Below, one piece after another: positions 20,931 to 33,199 of a stretch of 64,000 bases of DNA (the first letter of the stretch is position 1; each line of letters opens with the position of its first letter). The notes below the pieces were generated by a model. That model ran no database searches, was not told the DNA's origin, and was given only the letters and a program-made list of their open reading frames with translations. Source of the DNA: Diphasiastrum complanatum. Taxonomy: Eukaryota; Streptophyta; Lycopodiopsida; Lycopodiales; Lycopodiaceae. Both the position numbers and the translations under genes were made by a program. Where the stretch lies: NCBI GenBank assembly GCA_029204225.1, contig CM055106.1, positions 46,485,180 through 46,549,179 of the forward strand. The letters run 5' to 3'.

Positions 20931-21470
20931 GGCTAAAAGCATGGTTTGGTGGTACAACATGTACTTTCAAGGACACTATCTTTTTTGGGTAAAAATGCAC
21001 TTTTGTATTATTATACACTATTTTCAATTAATACATTTGAATTGCAATAACTCTTTAAATGTACATTGGATGTATATCATCTAACATATCAATGGAAAGT
21101 GCTCCTCAAGCACTTTTTAACGCACCAAAATCTGCCAAATTTGGAGCTACCACTAAAACGTTATGTCATTTTTCATGTGGACTCAAAAAATTATGATTAA
21201 TAAAATCCCCATACATTTGACTTGCCATAACTTTTTAACCGTAGCTTGAAAGTATGTTACATAACATATCATTGGAAAGCGCTCGTCAAGCGCTTTCTAA
21301 CGCACCAAACTTCGCTGAAATTGGACTTACCACTAAAAAGTTATGTCATTTTTAATGTGTACTTAAAAACATTTATGAGTAATAAAATCTCCAAAAACTG
21401 AAATGTACTACCAAAAGGTACAATGAAAAATGGGTTCTTTTTTTTGTACCACCAAACCATGCTTTTAGCC
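20931..21470. mobile_element. 540-bp MITE-like element with perfect 25-bp terminal inverted repeats
   Basis: The left terminus (20931-20955) begins GGCTAAAAGCATGGTTTGG and the right terminus (21446-21470) is its exact reverse complement over 25 bases. Inside are two diverged 180-bp direct repeats (21033-21212 and 21213-about 21392). Each holds a small hairpin such as GAAAGCGCT facing AGCGCTTTC. The flanks share only TTTT, so a target duplication cannot be fixed. It has no coding capacity, so it would depend on another transposase. It is inserted within the internal region of element E. Confidence 0.8.
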
Positions 21471-21847
21471 TTTTGTAGATTGGATTTTTTGTAGATTAAA
21501 ACCCTATATAGGTTTTCAAACTTGATTAATTCTAATTTTTGATTTTACACACTGGATTTGGCCAATTTTTGGATCATTAGATCAACCTAAGTGGTGGCTA
21601 TTAGATTCTAAATGTCATTTGAATAAACACTTTTTTAAATTGAGAGGCTAATAATGAAAACTATTTGAGAAATGCACTATAGAATGTTCATACATATTTT
21701 GGGCCCTCTTATATTTTTATGGAGTTTGGCTACTCAAGAGTCAATTGTTATCTTCAAATGTTGTTTCATTTTTTATTATGATATTCTTATTGAATTTGCA
21801 ATTCTTTTCATCATGACGTGTTGTCAAATTACATTTTTTATTTTTTG

Positions 21848-22385
<538 letters not shown>

Positions 22386-22960
22386 GTAGAGAAATATTGC
22401 TTGAACTATACATAACTAGATATTTGAAAAAAAGATTTTATGCTACTCTTTTAGTAGACATTTGATGATAGTCTTCAATAGTATTTGTCCATGTTGTCAA
22501 AGTAATTGTACATAGTCACAGAAAGTTTTGTGTTGATTCTAGATGTTTGATGGGTTGTTGTTCACGTTACCTTTTATGAAATTGACTATATGAACATTTG
22601 ATTTTTAGATCATAAATGTAACAACAAAATTTTCACGACATCATATTTTTAAATACCTATGTTTTGTAATATGTTTGACATTTTCCGTAGTTGAAAATAG
22701 GGAAATCTTCCAGTTATAATTTGGAGAGAAAATCAACACCTCTCATCTTGCCATCTCATAGCTTTGCTCAGAAAGATGGCTCTCTCAAATGACTTTTTCT
22801 AATAAACACTAACATTATTGGAAAATGTCAAATACTTCACAAAGCTTTTGCGGTGTTGTTTGAAATAATGATTTTTTTCTCAAAACATTATCCAAATGAG
22901 GTAAAATGTTTATATATCTTGTTTTGTTATGTCAATGATAGATAATGTGATGTGTAGTTG

Positions 22961-23949
22961 TTTTTAGTCATTTGTGTTTTTTTACTATTTAGTTACAAAA
23001 TCTTATGAAATTAGGTGTTAGTAATAAATATTTCACACTTCATTGTTGATATTTTTTTTGTTGATTGCTATATAATCAATGTTTCATTTTTTTCGCCATA
23101 GATGTCATGATTAAAGTTCTTGTCAAAGATTGGTACACATACAATGTTCTTGTCAAAGATAGGTACACATACAATGTTCAAGTTAAGAGCAATCAATAGC
23201 AATGTGCATTCTCAACGCTACTACACACAAAAGGTTCTTTGCATCTACACTCATAGGACAAATTTGTGTTCCTAGCTGTTAGGTACGATGATCCTAGTTG
23301 TTAGGTACCATGGTCCTTATTACATGCCGGAGAAGTTTATCCTTGTTATTATTGCCTACAGTTTCTCTTCACCAAGGCTTGTAATGTTTGTCATATTAGG
23401 TAGGTTGCTACAGCCTTCCTATCACGAGTTTATTTTGAATCAAGAGCTTCTTTTGCATTTTGAGGTGTTTTTTTTTTGGCTGCCTCCTATTCTTTACGTA
23501 CATATTCAACGTTGTTGTTGATGACTAGTTTGACTTGTAGGTCAATGGGATGGTATGCCGATTTGATGAGGCTAGCTCAGGTGTTTTTGCGCATGTGCTT
23601 TCATTATAAGAGTAGGCTCACACTACTCAAGATCATCATGCCATCTTTTTGATATCCTACCAAATGTACTATCCAGACCTTCTGGAGGTTTGTCGACCAA
23701 CAATGCTCATACACCACATCTTGTGAGTTATTGAATCTCATGTGTGTTGTTTTTTAAGCTTTTACTTGTAGTAAATGTATTATGAGTTGAGCATTTTAAA
23801 TTATTCAAAGACTAAGACAATTTCTTTTGGCAACATTATTGAATTAGAGGACTAAATGGATTCTCAAATATCAAGCTACTACAATATTGCATGGGGCTAA
23901 AATGAAAGGTGAGACTAGGGTTTGCACTACATAATGCTCAGTGGATTCT
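22961..23949. other. AT-rich intergenic DNA, no gene recognised
   Basis: No motif-bearing open frame occurs. A 31-base direct repeat containing GTTCTTGTCAAAGAT occurs twice at about 23117-23180. Confidence 0.4.
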
Positions 23950-24690
23950 TGTTGTGGGAAATATGTGTACATAAATAAGTGGGCCCATCAAAAATAAAAA
24001 ATACTTTTCTAGAAACTAAAAGAGGTGCGAGGGTCGTGGCATCCTGCATGCGTAAGCCCATAACCTAATGAGCACATTTGTAAACTAGGGTCTTGTAAAT
24101 AAAATAATAGAAAAAGCCCAAAGTCTAAGTTGCAAAGTTCTAAGTTAAGAGTCAAACTCAAAATGGTGGTAGGTGAGATGTGCTACTTTGTGCACCGTAG
24201 GATCTTTTGTGTTTTCTATAAGGGATCACAATTCTTGCCTCAATCAAGTAGCCAATGGTAGCAAAAGGGAAAGGGCCTCTCCAAGAATAAAAAGGCACCT
24301 TTTGTACTCAATTTTTCATGTTTGAGTGAGAGGAGGAAACTCTACCATTTTGGTGTCTACTAGCATCCTCATGTGCTTTGCTTCCCATTCTAATGCTATT
24401 GTGATTGTTGTAATTTCTTATGATTTTGCTATTTTCATTATTTAAGTGTTTTGGTTGCTTCTACATTAAAGTAATGGCATTAGCATATGAGCAAACCTCC
24501 CTCTAACTCTCTCTCTCTAATCACTTGTGGATTAATTAGGTGGATATGATTAGTGGGAAGGGGTGAGATTGTAATAAGATAGGAAAACTACCAAATATGC
24601 AACTAGTTCTAAGTTAGGGCTCTATCCTAGCGATCTAACCTCCTTTTGACAGGTAAAGGGCCTGCTCACCATCTAGATCTACAGCTAACA
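23950..24690 (+). repeat. Gypsy-type LTR, family G1 (5' copy)
   Basis: It starts TGTTGTGGGAAATATG and ends CAGCTAACA, directly followed by a gypsy-type primer site. A diverged second copy lies at 52770-53511 in the same orientation. The base five before this LTR are ATTCT; those after the second copy are ATTCC. The pair may therefore bound one old element, now stuffed with later insertions. It contains a short CT microsatellite. Confidence 0.8.
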
Positions 24691-24691
24691 G

Positions 24692-24709
24692 TGGCGCCAT
24701 TGCTAGGGA
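24692..24709 (+). promoter_or_regulatory. Gypsy-type primer binding site
   Basis: TGGCGCCATTGCTAGGGA matches the TGGCGCCgTTGccGGGGA class of primer site common in plant Ty3/gypsy elements of the Athila/Tat group. It starts one base after the LTR end. Confidence 0.8.
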
Positions 24710-26207
24710 TAGTGGCTACGAACTTTTTTAGTTGTTGTTTGGTTGTTTTTGAGCTAATTTTTTAATTTTTTAATTAGTTAGCGGTGGATTTGGGAGTAAT
24801 TTAGTGTGATTTTTTGCTTTTTTTTTGTTGTTGATCTGCTGCAAGCTAGCGGAGGAGGCATTTGGTGGTAGAGGAGGCCTAATATAGCCTCTAAAGGCCT
24901 AATATAGCCTCTAAGGGCTTGACAAATCAGCACACCAACATAAAAATCTCAAAAAACTTGAAAATCTGTATTTTTGGAGAGAGAAAGTGGCAGTTTTTTT
25001 GCTAAACTGCTCAGAAATCCTTGCCACTCCTACTGAGGCTAGTTCTCATTGAGACAAGCTTTGTGGACAAGTCTGCGAGAGTTTCCCATCAATATAGAAG
25101 CCCTAGGAATGTTCCTCAGATCTAGAAAGTACCATTCCAATTCAAAACTTTCATAGACCCCGGTTTTCAAGTTTTTGTGGCAACTCATCTTCGCCACTCT
25201 TGTTGAAGCTTCCTTAGATTGAGTGTAGCCTATAGATGAGTCTGCGAGAGTTAATATTGCTTCAGTAAGCTGTGCAAGAGTTCCAAAGTTTTCTATCTCA
25301 ACTAGAGATAGTGCTGATTCAATGACACAAGTATCAGATCTCCTTAAATCTAGAAAAGTATCAATTTTGGGTGACACACGATCTGATTCTAGGCCATATT
25401 GTATCAAGATACGAAATCGTCATTGATCTCTCCTAGATATGAGCTATCATAGATCTACCACCACCAGAGACGATTCGTGAGGTGTATATTTTTATGAGGC
25501 ACGCTAAATATTATTGGATTCTCGACTTCTCAAATGGTGCTTGAGCAATGGCCAGATGTAATAATAAGTTAAAGTGGGACTTGGCATTTTGGGAGTAAAT
25601 TTTTTGCGAGTTTTGTGAGTTTCTTACTTGTCATGAGCTAATTAAAAGATAGCACATGGTGTGCCATTTTTTTATGCCACTACTTGAATGTTTATCAATA
25701 AGGATAATGGTTTGGAAAATAATTAAAAATTTCTCGAGTGAAATTCCAAAAAAAAATTTAAAGTTAAAAAACATTTTTAGCCTCGTAAAAAGGTTTTTAA
25801 AATTTTTTGGCAACTCACCACCATAGCACGCTGGCTGCCAGAAAAAAACAAAATAAAACAAAATAAAATAATTCTAGTTAAATCACCCAGCACGCCGGCG
25901 TGCCAAGCAATTCAGTCAAAAAAAAAAAATTAACACTTAGCATGTCGGTGTGCTATTATTGAAGGTTTTAATTTTTTTTTCTAGCTATTTCACTTAGCAC
26001 GTCGACGTGCTATGTTTGGAGACTACCAAATATATGCTGAAATAATGTTTTAACTCAAAATTTGGATCTCAAATGTGTTAAAATACCTTTTCTATCTTAT
26101 AATTTGAAATTTTCAACCTACTAAACATGTAATGTATTTCACAAAATTATGATTTAATATCTTAAAAGTGGATATTTTTTATGACGGTGATGGTTTGATA
26201 CCTGAAC
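24710..26207 (+). other. Probable leader of gypsy element G1, non-coding
   Basis: No gag was recognised. A roughly 160-base unit containing GTCTGCGAGAGTT occurs twice (near 25070 and 25235), with other shared strings such as AGATCTAGAAA. A minus-strand open frame spans it without a recognisable motif. The far end holds four short GC palindromes. Element D begins at 26208. Confidence 0.45.
25825..26010. repeat. Four spaced short palindromes (GCACGYCGRCGTGC)
   Basis: The copies start near 25826 (imperfect), then 25890-25903 (GCACGCCGGCGTGC, perfect), 25940-25953 (GCATGTCGGTGTGC, imperfect) and 25997-26010 (GCACGTCGACGTGC, perfect). Each is set in A/T-rich sequence, most after a CAC or TTAG lead. 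The two perfect copies differ by a matched pair of changes that keeps the palindrome. Confidence 0.75.
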
Positions 26208-26883
26208 TGTTAAAATTTCACAATTCTAGCTTGACCAATTTTGGTCATATTGCTTGTAAATTGTATTATAGTCATGTTGTGGCTTGTCACACGTGCCAAA
26301 TAGCATAAGATACTCTTTTTAAGTCTCATTCCTAATCTAGCATAGGAGTGGCACCTTTGAAATAAGGCCAAAGAGTGCATAGATAGAGTAGAGAAAAAAC
26401 AGGACCTAAAAATAACATGTTTTTCATTGTTTTGGGATCTCGAGATCTTGACCCCTAATTAGGGTAGATCAAGTGGATATTTAGGTTAGATATTAGTGTT
26501 ATGATGAATACATAGAGGCCCTAATATGCTCATATTCAAGCTCTACATGTATAAATATGTGATGGGATTTCCATCCAATCATGAGCAAAATCGAGATTTT
26601 CCTTCTTGACTAGTTTGAGTCTATGATTTGATTAATGCATGCTATTGGCATATGATTTTTTATGATGAATGAGATTGGATTTGCAGGTATAGTACTCAGC
26701 AGCAGGCCGTACATTCACACATGTGAAGAGTTTTGGAACTAATTCATGGAGTTCAATCCAAAATAAGCTAGGAATCAATGCATTGATTAGTAATCTAGTT
26801 TCTAGATCTTGTTTGGATCTTAAGTAGGTGCTTTCTCCATCATTTCTAGGATCAAATGGGTTTATTTTGTTGTATTTTTATCA
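26208..26883 (+). repeat. Element D 5' LTR, 676 bp
   Basis: It starts TGTTAAAATTTCAC and ends TTTTTATCA. A decayed primer site (TGATATCAAAGCC) follows at 26884. It is similar along its length to the 34995-35383 segment and, in its first part, to the element B LTR. Confidence 0.8.
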
Positions 26884-27688
26884 TGATATCAAAGCCATTC
26901 CAAGAAATGAGCTTCACTTCATGCTAGAATCATAATTTTTTTGCAATTCAAGCATTGATTGCTATTTAGACATAATCTATGAGTAGTACCTTCAATCCTT
27001 GATCAATATGAGTGAAGAGGAATCTAATGGTTTTTGATTTATAGGATTTTTAGCTTAAAAATCTGTGTTGTGGTCACCTCTTTTCAATTGGATCAAAATA
27101 ACAAGTATTTTGCACTTTCCTCATATTGATGCTATCAATTTGTCAAGTCTATCACAACGAATAGTTTTCAATCAATAAAAAAGAAGGTAGATTCTTATCT
27201 TTGTACTATAATAGGTCGTTCTTAGACTTATTGAGATATGAGAAATTCAATTTTGGGGTCAGCCAAAAGATTTTGATAAGTGCTCATCAAGTGAATGTAA
27301 ATCTAGTCAAGATTATGTTCAATTTTTGCTTGATTCGAGAGATAGTTTGGATTGATTATTGCATGATGATTCAACCTGATCTTGTAGGAATGATTTGAAG
27401 AGGCATTTATGTGCATATAATTCCTTTTGGTTCAGGTTAGGCGAATCTTATATTCTTGTGAAATTGGGATCAAGGAGGAGGCAATTCGAGATCCAATTTT
27501 TATGCAAATTCAAGCTAGTTTCCATTCTTGTTGATATTAATAGATTTGATTTGGCTTAAGATCAGGTAGGATATTATTGAGAGGTCAAGTTTTGAGCTTT
27601 CTCAAGTCCCTAGCTAGTGTGATAGCTAGTCTTTCAATCATTTCTATTTTTCATCTATTCTTGTGATCAAGATCTTGTTTAGAGATAG

Positions 27689-28657
27689 ATGGCTTCAATG
27701 AACGCATATCTTTTGGATTCACATGATAGATTGAATGCTTCTAATTATTCAATTTGGAAGCTAAGAATGGAATCAATCCTTATTTTACAAGATCTAATGG
27801 ATATAGTGAGTGGTAAAGAGGATGAGCCTATTCACCCTCAAGAAGCTACAAAATACAAACGGAGGTGCAAGGTTGCTCTCCATTGTATTAAAATGAATGT
27901 AGCTAATGAGCTTCTTAAGGAGGTATGTGCTTGCACCTCGGCTCAAGAAGCACGGGAAACCCTTCAAAAGATATATGATCCAAGAATACTTCAAGGTTGT
28001 TATCCTTGAAGAATCGAATCCTTTAATGTTTTCAAGCTAAAGGAGAGAGTGGACATTCATATGTGTTGAGAGTTAAAGACTTAAACGAGTTTGCTTACAT
28101 AGGAGATTCCATTAAGGAAAGTGAACTTGTTCAACGAATCTTGAATGGTTTGAGTGTGGATTTTGCTAATCTAGTGCAAGGCTATGCAATTATGGGCAAG
28201 TTACCCTCACTTGAAGACCTCCAAGGAGTCCTCATGGCCAAGGAGAGTAGGAGAACACACGTCGAGTAAAGGATGGAGATGCTCTCTCTCAATGATGGAG
28301 ATGACAAGGCTCTTTTCATCAAGAGCAAAGGCAAAGGTGCTGCATTCAAGAAGAACCAAGTCAAAAGTAAAGATTAAGAAGGATCTTCAAGTTCAAGCTC
28401 GAGCAAGCCAAGGAAGGATAAGTCAAAGGTCAAGTGCTACTTTTGTAGCAAGATGGGGCATTATGACTCCGAGTGCTTCAAGAGGAAGCAAGCTCAAAGT
28501 CAAGCAAACCTAGGCCAAGAGAAAGAGGAGAGCTCTCATGAGGATTCTCTCATGATGTCAAGTTTATCACCTTCAAGCATAAGAGGTGAAGACCCTTGGT
28601 GGATAGATAATAGGGGTAGCTCCCACATGACATGTAAGAGGGAGTATTTTTCAACCT
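27689..28657 (+). pseudogene. Element D gag and start of protease
   Basis: The gag begins MASMNAYLLDSHDRLN. The frame breaks near 28009, resumes at about 28063, stops again at 28267, and then continues with a zinc knuckle (CYFCSKMGHYDSEC) and the protease region (WWIDNRGSSHMTC). There the usual DSGAS reads DNRGS, so the catalytic motif is damaged. The coding homology ends abruptly at 28657, where the DNA transposon begins, and resumes at 33200. Confidence 0.85.
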
Positions 28658-28686
28658 TCATTAGGAGAAATATGGGCTTAAAATGG
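28658..28686 (+). repeat. Left terminal inverted repeat of the 28.7-33.2 kb transposon
   Basis: It starts TCATTAGGAGAAAT and continues through AAAATGGGCC. It pairs with 33161-33192 in reverse complement with several mismatches and a small gap. Confidence 0.65.
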
Positions 28687-29080
28687 GCCCTTTAAGAAAT
28701 TTCACTTTAGAAAGAGGTTACGTAGAGTGAGAATGCAAACCGGTAACTTCTAGTCATCGTTTTTCGAGTTTCTGGCCTTGTCCGACGTTTAACTAGTATG
28801 GTTACCTTCAGACAATAGTTAGTTAAGCATGAGATGTAATAATTTCTCTTTATGCTCATTCCAAAATTCAGGACTAGAGCTTTAAGACTGAAAATCTTGG
28901 TGTGCTCAATGCAAAAACTGAAGCAGGAGTGACAAAACTTTTGAAATTACTGCTTATAGCGAAATATGAGGCAGGACGATTTTTCAATGCAACATAAACA
29001 TTACAAAAGTAAAATATGCTAGATCTAATCATATTGATTTACTGTAGTTTGATGCGTTTACATGATCGTAGGTTTTAACA

Positions 29081-31727
29081 ATGGCAATGTTCCATTTGCA
29101 TGTTGGTCTTCCAATGGAATGCACTCCAATTATCAAGAAAAATGTAAAAGTTGTAGAGAATGCTGCTGCATTAGTTAGAGAATTGAGAATGAATAATCAA
29201 ATGAATATAGATTTGTGGGTGGATGGATCAATTTATCCTAGTGATCCAGCTACCAATTTGTGTCCAAAATTTAAGTCTTAACTCATCTTCTCAGATATGT
29301 ATGTGAAGGTAATAGCGGATTACTTGGATATTGTCAAAGGTTGCGTGATATTGGAATGCATAGCATATCTTGTCTTAATAAAAAATTACAGTTTGCTAAT
29401 CAACAATTGCAACAAGCAAATCGGCAATTGCTTCATTATGTGTAACACACTAGTGCTGAAAACAATGCACTCAAGAATGCTATGTCAGAGTTGAATGCTG
29501 GAAAAGTTGCGATCCGAGAGTTTAAAATCTACTATTGATATAAAAGTTATCAGTAAGGCAATGATGAAGAGGAAAAGAAAGAGTACCGATGAAGAATATT
29601 GATGACTTATCTACACATAACGGGAATAAAAAAAAAAAGACTTCAAACATTCAAGTATGTTGTCATATAAACTGTTTATTTGATTTGTATATGTCATTTA
29701 AGTTTGATTTGCACTTGATAACATGGATTATTTTTTTATTAAACATAATTTGAGTTTTGTATGTTTGTTGCAGATCATGTTTGGTGGCAAAGAACTATTT
29801 AATAAATCGTTCATGCATTGGATCATCTTTAAGTCATGTTTTACCAAGAAAGTCAGCAAAGGAAATGATAAAAAATGCTCGGTTTAAAAAAATGAGAAAT
29901 GAAATTGTAGAGACTGTTTTGATTAAGGTTCAATCATACTTGGGTGCAAATGTGATACAAGGTGCATGTGATGTATTTGGAATTTGCCGAAATGCTTATT
30001 CTACTTTTTTTAGAATAGTTAAAGAAGCCTTTTCCCAAGTGATGGTGAAGATCTTCCGCATCCATATCGAGTAAGATTAGCAAGAAATTATTATAATGAT
30101 GAAATGTTCAAAGTAGTTGGTCAACCACTTAATATAACTGAAAATTATACAAATCAAAATATGGTGAGCTCAATTACAAGAATTGCAGTAATATTTTTCT
30201 TGATATTGAAAATGTTCTAAAATACATTATTCAATTCTATAAACTAGACGAACATCAAGTAAATGGAAAGATCATTATTGTAATAAAATTGGATGAATAT
30301 GAAATCATCAAGGGTAAAAAGTTGGAACGAGTGAGTGTCACTTTGATGAACAAAATTTTAGATACAAATGATCAAACGTTCAGTGTTCAATCGAAAAATC
30401 ACATATGGAGGTTGGCGGCATTCTAGGTATACATTTCAATTTTCATTTAGAGTATCGTTATTAAAAATTCATATCTTGTCAGTTTTTATTGACATGTCAT
30501 GCATTACTTGCTTCTCTATAGGTCTTAAAAGAAGACCATTAAATACTTTCATGGATATTTTCAAGAACAAATTATGGCGAGAAATTTGGAGAGTGAGAAC
30601 AAATTATGGCAAGACATTTGGAGAGTGACAAATTTAAAGTCGAAAACCATGGAAGTTTTCAAATTCAATGCACCTTGCAGGAGATTTGAAAACATTAAAA
30701 TGTATGTATAATGTCTCTCATGGGGCAACATCAAAGCATCCATGTCTTTATTGCATGAAGGATTGCTACAATATGAATTTGGGACGATCAACAAACACTG
30801 GCCCAACAGAGAAGCTGAAGATCCAAATATGAAAAGTGTTCTGCCAATTCCATTAAAAAATGTTCATATATGCACATTGCATGCTGAGGTTCGTATTATT
30901 GAAAAACTTATTTACCTGCATATTCTACTAGCATGGAATCATAAATCGGAGTCTGTGGCTAAAGCAGCAATTAGGAGGTTGGAAATATTGTCAAATGCAG
31001 AACTACATAAAGGGAATGTCACGATTGAAAAAAGGGACAAACTCTCTGGGAAAAAAGAAAAAGTTCCTAATAAGCCATCAATTGGTGATGCTAAAGCAAG
31101 AAGATTCTTATCCAATCACACATGCAAAGAATTAAGTGCCTGATTTGAAATTTGGAGAGAAATTATTCAAGCCACACGAACATTGGAATGAAGTAATCGA
31201 GTGGAAAAGGAACAAGTGTGGACCAACTTAGACAACCTCATAGGTGTTATCAAGAAAGAAGGCCTATCATCAGAAGATATGAGGACTCTGCAAAATCATT
31301 GCACCACATTTGTAAATCTGTACATAATTGTTGGGAAAAAGACAACGTTACTCATTACATGGTGTTAATCTATATCATTACTTGGTACTTTTCTCATTCG
31401 GGCTTATATTTCTTTTCTACTGATGTAACTAATCAAAACTATTGTTTGCAGCACATCCTTCTTCATCATGCAACTTATTTTGCAAAGAAATATGAGAGCT
31501 TAAGTATATGGTCATCACAAGGCATGGAAAAATCTCATAGGCAAGCAAGGGGAGCATTTCATAGAGCAACAAATCATGGAGGACACAATTCAAGAAATAA
31601 ATATTTAGTTCAACTTTTTCAGTGGTTTTATAGAAGAGCACAATTTAGATATCAAGCTAAAAACTCGCCAAGTATTATGATATTTCGAAAGGCATCCAAA
31701 TTCATAACAAAAGAGAGATCCTTGTAA
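29081..31727 (+). pseudogene. Transposon gene 1: candidate transposase of unknown family, degenerate
   Basis: Several in-order pieces read as one protein. They are MAMFHLHVGLPMECTP (29081); a Gln/Asn-rich coiled-coil-like stretch (about 29370-29500); a basic helical segment (29757-30074); KLDEYEIIKGKKLERVSVTL (about 30280); HICTLHAEVRIIEKLIYLHI (about 30880); PNKPSIGDAKARRFLSNH; and LHHATYFAKKYESLSIWS followed by QGMEKSHRQARGAFHRA (about 31450-31560). Plausible GT-AG introns lie near 29654-29773 and 31362-31451. Stops at 31141 and soon after, and frame changes elsewhere, show decay. The long conserved-looking blocks suggest the catalytic protein of the element, but I cannot match it to a named superfamily. 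Confidence 0.55.
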
Positions 31728-31756
31728 TATATCAAAAATCTATTACAGAAAAATGT

Positions 31757-32703
31757 TTAATTATCTTCATCATCCTCTTCAAGATTCAAACGAATGGTAT
31801 TGTCATGAAGGAATAATCTCCTTTCATATGGATCCAAAAATTCTAGATTTTTCCTTTTGCTCATATCAATGTAACCCGAATAAAGGGCCATTGCAGATGA
31901 TCTTTTTGTAGTCTCATTGGGAGTATAACCCAATATCTTAATAGCCAAATCCCTTTTCACAAAAATTATTTCATATGTTTCTCTTGCGTACTTATGGCCT
32001 CCTAAACAAACTGATAATGATTTGATGGCCATAATGACAGTGGTTGCATATGGATTAAAAAATGAATGATATATACAAATCTCATTATTTTGAAAGTTTT
32101 TCAAATAATGAGATAGAGACACATCCTTTCTCCCGGCTGATACACCTCGGATGCCTCCATGTCTCATACCAAAGGCATTAATTTTAATAGCATCCTGTAG
32201 ACGAGATAAGAAAATAAATTTAGAATGATACATAACATTGCAAACTCATACTTTAACACAATGTTTGAAATAAGAAAACTGAACAATATCAATACCAATA
32301 TAATATCTACGTACTAGATCATAATCATCGTATTGAACGATGTTTGCTCTACTAATGTCATGTCCTCCAATGGCCTCTACATTTCCGGAGGGGATATATC
32401 TAGGCCTTGGATTCAGATCATGAATGTTGAGCTCATTGTGAAGATAAGCATGCTGACTAAAACTTCCATGATAGATTGACTGGCAGGTGATATTTTAAAA
32501 TCCATTATCCTGCCTTTCCAAGAGCTTCTATATATGTTATCCGATCTTTTTCTTTTTCGGAATGAGCCTCTTGTAGAGGGATGCATCAAGATCCATTGAA
32601 ATTTTTGATATATTCTTGGTATCCATTGATCTTCTGCATTTTTTTCATTGCAAATATTGATTGCATCAATAGTTCCTCTTGGTCTCCGATTATGTGTAGC
32701 CAT
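31757..32703 (-). CDS. Transposon gene 2: unknown protein, spliced, minus strand
   Basis: It starts MATHNRRPRGTIDAINICNE at 32703 and ends in an acidic tail (LNLEEDDEDN) before a stop at 31757. A clear intron at 32195-32314 has GTACGT at its donor and TCTACAG at its acceptor, and joins exons in phase. The second exon reads DAIKINAFGMRHGGIRGVSA onward. The first exon needs one frame change near 32480-32500, from an unseen small intron or an indel. There is a basic cluster (SFRKRKRSD). It is convergent with gene 1, ending about 30 bases from it. No known domain was recognised; an accessory DNA-binding role is only a guess. Confidence 0.5.
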
Positions 32704-33160
32704 TAGTCAAAAATACGAGTACGAAAGCTGAAAACGGAGAGAATGTAGAGATTGCGAGGTAAACCTAAGAATGACAATCCAAAATGAGAGGTATACCTAT
32801 GAATGACAAGAGATAGAATAAGAGATAGAATGAAGAAAATGAGAGGTATACCTATGAATGGCAAGAAGTTCTTAAACTACAAGGATTAGTTAACCACAAT
32901 TTATGACTATTGACGTCAAATCAACCTCGAGTGAACAATGACGGGCAACATAAGGGTATTCGGACAGTAACTGTGGTCCAATCACAATTGTTTGTCCTGC
33001 CTGGCGGGATATTTGAAAATCACTAAAATTTGGCCGGGAAAGTCAAATACAATTTCCATTCGTCAACCACTATTACAGTTCGTCATAGATAGACACCATT
33101 CATTGGGACACGTAAGCGTTGAAAGCGTGCGAAGTCAAAAATAGCATCTTGACAAAGGGC

Positions 33161-33192
33161 GGCCCATATTGAGTTCTAATATCCCCTAATGA
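33161..33192 (-). repeat. Right terminal inverted repeat of the 28.7-33.2 kb transposon
   Basis: It ends TATCCCCTAATGA. Its reverse complement matches the left end over the first 14 bases with two mismatches, and again at GGCCCATATT. Copia protease homology of element D resumes at 33200. Confidence 0.65.
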
Positions 33193-33199
33193 TCCACCT

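Larger units (their letters stand above)
28658..33192. mobile_element. Unclassified two-gene DNA transposon (4535 bp)
   Basis: It cleanly interrupts element D's protease region. The ends are inverted repeats: the left begins TCATTAGGAGAAATATGGGC and the reverse complement of the right begins TCATTAGGGGATAT, with a second matching block (ATGGGCC) further in. The flanks TCAACCT (28651-28657) and TCCACCT (33193-33199) match at six of seven positions, suggesting a 7-bp target duplication. Inside are two convergent genes, a longer plus-strand gene and a spliced minus-strand gene. Neither carries a transposase signature that I recognise (hAT, MULE, PIF/Harbinger, CACTA). Confidence 0.7.

Noticed and set aside
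25039-25407. 122-aa minus-strand frame
   Set aside because: It lies in the leader of gypsy element G1 across a diverged internal duplication, with no recognised domain and no splice or start support.
25825-26010. Evenly spaced palindromes as a CRISPR array
   Set aside because: The repeats are only 14 bases and imperfect, and the spacers are low-complexity A/T runs; the genome is eukaryotic.
28658-33192. PIF/Harbinger element with a TTA target duplication
   Set aside because: TTA on the left faces TAA on the right, so these bases are part of the inverted repeat, not a direct duplication; no DDE-type Harbinger motif was recognised.
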